Assembly: GCF_008039575.1 (NCBI RefSeq)
Contig: NZ_VDUY01000007.1
Coordinates: 62,001-126,000 of the forward strand
Direction of reading: 5' to 3'
Length of the DNA: 64,000 nucleotides
DNA from: Zeimonas arvi
GTDB lineage: Bacteria > Pseudomonadota > Gammaproteobacteria > Burkholderiales > Burkholderiaceae_E
The notes beneath the pieces were generated by a model. That model ran no database searches. It was given only the letters and a program-made list of their open reading frames with translations, and was not told the origin of the DNA. A program made the translations under genes and the position numbers. Positions 62,957 to 64,000 of this stretch are shown in pieces (within the stretch, counting starts at the first letter, position 1; each line of letters begins with the position of its first letter).

Positions 62957-64000
62957 TCAGGTCCGCTTGCCCGAGCGGGCGACCGGCGTCTTGGCGCCGC
63001 TGCCGGAAGTGCGCGCCGCCGGCCTGGGCTCGGCGACGGGGCGGACGGCCTTGCGCGAGGCGGCCTTGACAGGCGCCTTGGCAGCGGGGGCGGGCGTGGG
63101 CGCGGCGACCCTGGCTGCGGGCGCCCTCGGGCCTGCAGCCGGCTCGGCGGGCGCGGTTTCGCGAACCACCGCACGGACGATTCGCGCTTCGCTCTGGGCC
63201 ACGACGCGGCGGTCGCCGCTCTCGGTGGTGAGCAGGGTCTGCGAGTTCGCGGGGCTGATCAGCAGGCGGGCGCCGCGCGCCGCGACGGCCTTCTTGAGCC
63301 CGTTGAGCTGGCGCAGCGTCGCGACCGTGGTCCCATAGCGACGCGCGATCGAGGCCAGCGATTCGCGCGGGCGCACCACGTGGTAGACCGCCGGCCGTTC
63401 GACCAGCTCGTAGATCCGGGGCCCGTCGAAGGCTTCGACGCGGGTCTCGTCCTCGACCTGGCGATGCGGGCTCAGGATGCGGGTGCCCGGCAGGATGCGT
63501 GCGCCGGGGCGCAGATCGTTGGCATCGCGCAGCTCGGCTACGCTGATTCCGGCGCGCGAGGCGAGGGCCTCGAGCGTGTCGCCGGCCTTCAGCGTGTAGG
63601 GCTGCCAGGTCGCGAAGGCGCGATTGCTGCGCCCGTGCGATTCCACCGCATCGAGGAAGGCGTCGACCCGGTCCGCAGGGAGCTTGATCTCGTTGTTCCG
63701 GCTCGCCGAGATCACCGGGCGGTTGTGCGCCGGGTTCAGCGCCACGAACTCGTCGACCGTCATTCCGGCAAACCGGGCGGCCAGCTTCAGGTCGATGGGC
63801 CGGGTCTTCTCGATGGTCACGAAGTAGGGTCGGTTCGGCAGCTCGGGCAGCTTCACGCCGAGCTGCTCGGCACGCTGGACGATGCGCTTGAGCGCGATCA
63901 GCTTGGGCACGTAGTGCCGGGTCTCGGCCGGCATCTGCAGCGACAGGTAGTCGGCGGGCAGTCCGCGGGCGCGGTTGCGCTTGACCGCCCGCCCTACCGC
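62957..64000 (-). CDS. mltD: Membrane-bound lytic murein transglycosylase D (partial; 5' end outside window)
   Basis: 348 codons to the right edge. The visible start 'RNRARGLPADYLSLQMPAETRHYVPKLIALKRIV' belongs to the end of the MltD lytic domain; the catalytic Glu lies off the window. Then follow an MltD-specific linker repeat ('PIDLKLAARFAGMTVDEFVALNPAHN') and two LysM peptidoglycan-binding repeats (first beginning 'YTLKAGDTLEALASRAGIS', second 'YHVVRPRESLASIARRYGT'), and a basic Ala/Pro-rich tail. Cleaves peptidoglycan glycan strands at the cell envelope. In-frame ATG 63934 is not the real start. Confidence 0.93.
   Translation of the reverse strand, partial: AVGRAVKRNRARGLPADYLSLQMPAETRHYVPKLIALKRIVQRAEQLGVKLPELPNRPYFVTIEKTRPIDLKLAARFAGMTVDEFVALNPAHNRPVISASRNNEIKLPADRVDAFLDAVESHGRSNRAFATWQPYTLKAGDTLEALASRAGISVAELRDANDLRPGARILPGTRILSPHRQVEDETRVEAFDGPRIYELVERPAVYHVVRPRESLASIARRYGTTVATLRQLNGLKKAVAARGARLLISPANSQTLLTTESGDRRVVAQSEARIVRAVVRETAPAEPAAGPRAPAARVAAPTPAPAAKAPVKAASRKAVRPVAEPRPAARTSGSGAKTPVARSGKRT

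Overview
This is a 64 kb chromosomal window from a high-GC (roughly 65-70%) betaproteobacterium, most probably Burkholderiales. Support for that: a type II secretion (gsp) cluster with gspC divergent from gspGHIJKLMNDEF, a DctPQM TRAP transporter, a proteobacterial two-subunit indolepyruvate:ferredoxin oxidoreductase with a long beta subunit, an HPr-rel-A cassette, and thyA-folA in tandem. No plasmid, phage, IS element or CRISPR array was seen. Nearly all DNA is coding, with many 1-4 nt gene overlaps.

Layout. 1-860: 5' part of a divergent 3-hydroxyacyl-CoA-dehydrogenase-like gene with a very histidine-rich tail that runs off the left edge. 947-7065: a signalling island, partly of much lower GC (down to about 35% in places), with a 7TMR-DISM/PAS/GGDEF/EAL protein, a FeeM-type N-acyl amino acid synthase and a divergent hybrid histidine kinase. 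7117-9605: hotdog thioesterase, then a lipoprotein/ECF sigma/anti-sigma operon. 9645-16761: TRAP transporter genes and iorBA (aryl-pyruvate oxidation) plus a small unknown protein. 16836-20336: ferric-reductase-like flavoprotein, a small cytochrome c and a sugar-acid dehydratase. 20601-24823: HPr-rel-A cassette (Tat-type exported protein, PqqD-like, HprK-like, nucleotidyltransferase), a CMD-family protein, an unknown, a truncated DUF1232 protein and a decayed partial copy of the nucleotidyltransferase.

24858-31374: second GGDEF/EAL protein, tRNA-Arg(CCU), CYTH/CHAD protein, folA, thyA and a TetR regulator. 31400-43106: type II secretion genes. 43119-57388: eleven minus-strand genes, many overlapping: fabI, senB, selD, a TonB-domain protein, a putative selenate ABC transporter, an AttEFGH-like exporter with its lipocalin-like partner, and a MASE1/CHASE hybrid kinase. 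57419-62943: yejABEF oligopeptide importer. 62957-64000: C-terminal part of mltD.

The loci I would look at first are the FeeM-type acyltransferase with two membrane sensors (c-di-GMP and His-Asp), the HPr-rel-A cassette with its adjacent rearrangement scar, and the selenium locus. In the last, selD and senB (a CTG-started gene) sit with a dedicated importer, while no senA is visible, so the selenosugar could feed something other than selenoneine.
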